Positions 5,540-5,570 of a DNA stretch of 5,570 nucleotides are shown piece by piece; the stretch's first letter is position 1; each line of letters starts with the position of its first letter. The notes under the pieces were generated by a model. It did not search any database. It saw nothing but the letters and a program-made list of their open reading frames with translations, and was not told the DNA's origin. Position numbers and translations under genes: made by a program. Source of the stretch: JAAZBW01 sp035647855 (lineage in GTDB: Bacteria; Actinomycetota; Actinomycetes; Actinomycetales; Actinomycetaceae); assembly GCA_035647855.1 (NCBI GenBank), contig DASRMP010000071.1, positions 1 through 5,570 of the forward strand. Direction: 5' to 3'.

Positions 5540-5570
5540 GCGGCGGGCGAGGCGGCGGCGAGGCTTGGCG
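5511..5570. repeat. Perfect 30-base tandem repeat at the window edge
   Basis: Two identical copies, 5511-5540 and 5541-5570, each beginning CGGCGGGCGAGG and ending GGCTTGGCG. The array runs off the window, so its copy number is unknown. The unit length is a multiple of three and no frame has a stop codon, so it could be a coding repeat of a neighbouring gene: on the minus strand one frame gives a basic unit AKPRRRLARR. It could equally be a noncoding GC-rich array. Confidence 0.9.

Overview
The window is high-GC DNA, with strong G/C preference at third codon positions and long antisense shadow ORFs. It looks like the chromosome of a high-GC Gram-positive actinobacterium. Pointers to this are frequent GTG starts, a VKOR-type disulfide-forming enzyme, an SRPBCC-SDR fusion protein and a secreted lipoprotein with cell-wall-binding-like repeats. 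I cannot assign a genus. Nothing suggests a mobile element, prophage, CRISPR array or RNA gene, and no stretch over 300 bases lacks a gene.

Left half, minus strand. A deoD-type purine nucleoside phosphorylase (1645-2358) lies upstream of a 454-residue two-domain protein (102-1466), an SRPBCC domain fused to a TIGR01777-type NAD(P)-dependent SDR/epimerase. The 178-base gap between them (1467-1644) holds three inverted repeats. Two of these interleave and overlap the Shine-Dalgarno of the SDR gene, so this leader could be regulated. Bases 1-101 lie past the SDR stop codon and hold only GC-rich hairpins.

Right half, plus strand. A 120-base divergent intergenic region (2359-2478) separates deoD from a three-gene plus-strand operon: a PMM-like HAD-IIB phosphatase (2479-3249), a large exported lipoprotein (3246-4775) and a VKOR-family membrane protein (4772-5482). 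Both junctions are identical 4-base GTGA overlaps, in which the GTG start shares bases with the preceding TGA stop, so the three genes are very probably transcribed together and translationally coupled. After the VKOR gene the window ends inside a perfect 30-base GC-rich tandem repeat.

Working together: deoD is purine salvage and shows no obvious link to the operon. In the operon a cytoplasmic sugar-phosphate-type phosphatase, a surface lipoprotein and a membrane thiol oxidase are made in concert, which suggests, but does not prove, a shared cell-envelope role. The lipoprotein has no cysteine other than the lipidated one, so it is not an obvious disulfide substrate of its VKOR neighbour. Most of the window is ordinary core genome. 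The parts least explained are the lipoprotein's function, the reason for its coupling to HAD and VKOR, and the interleaved repeats ahead of the SDR gene.
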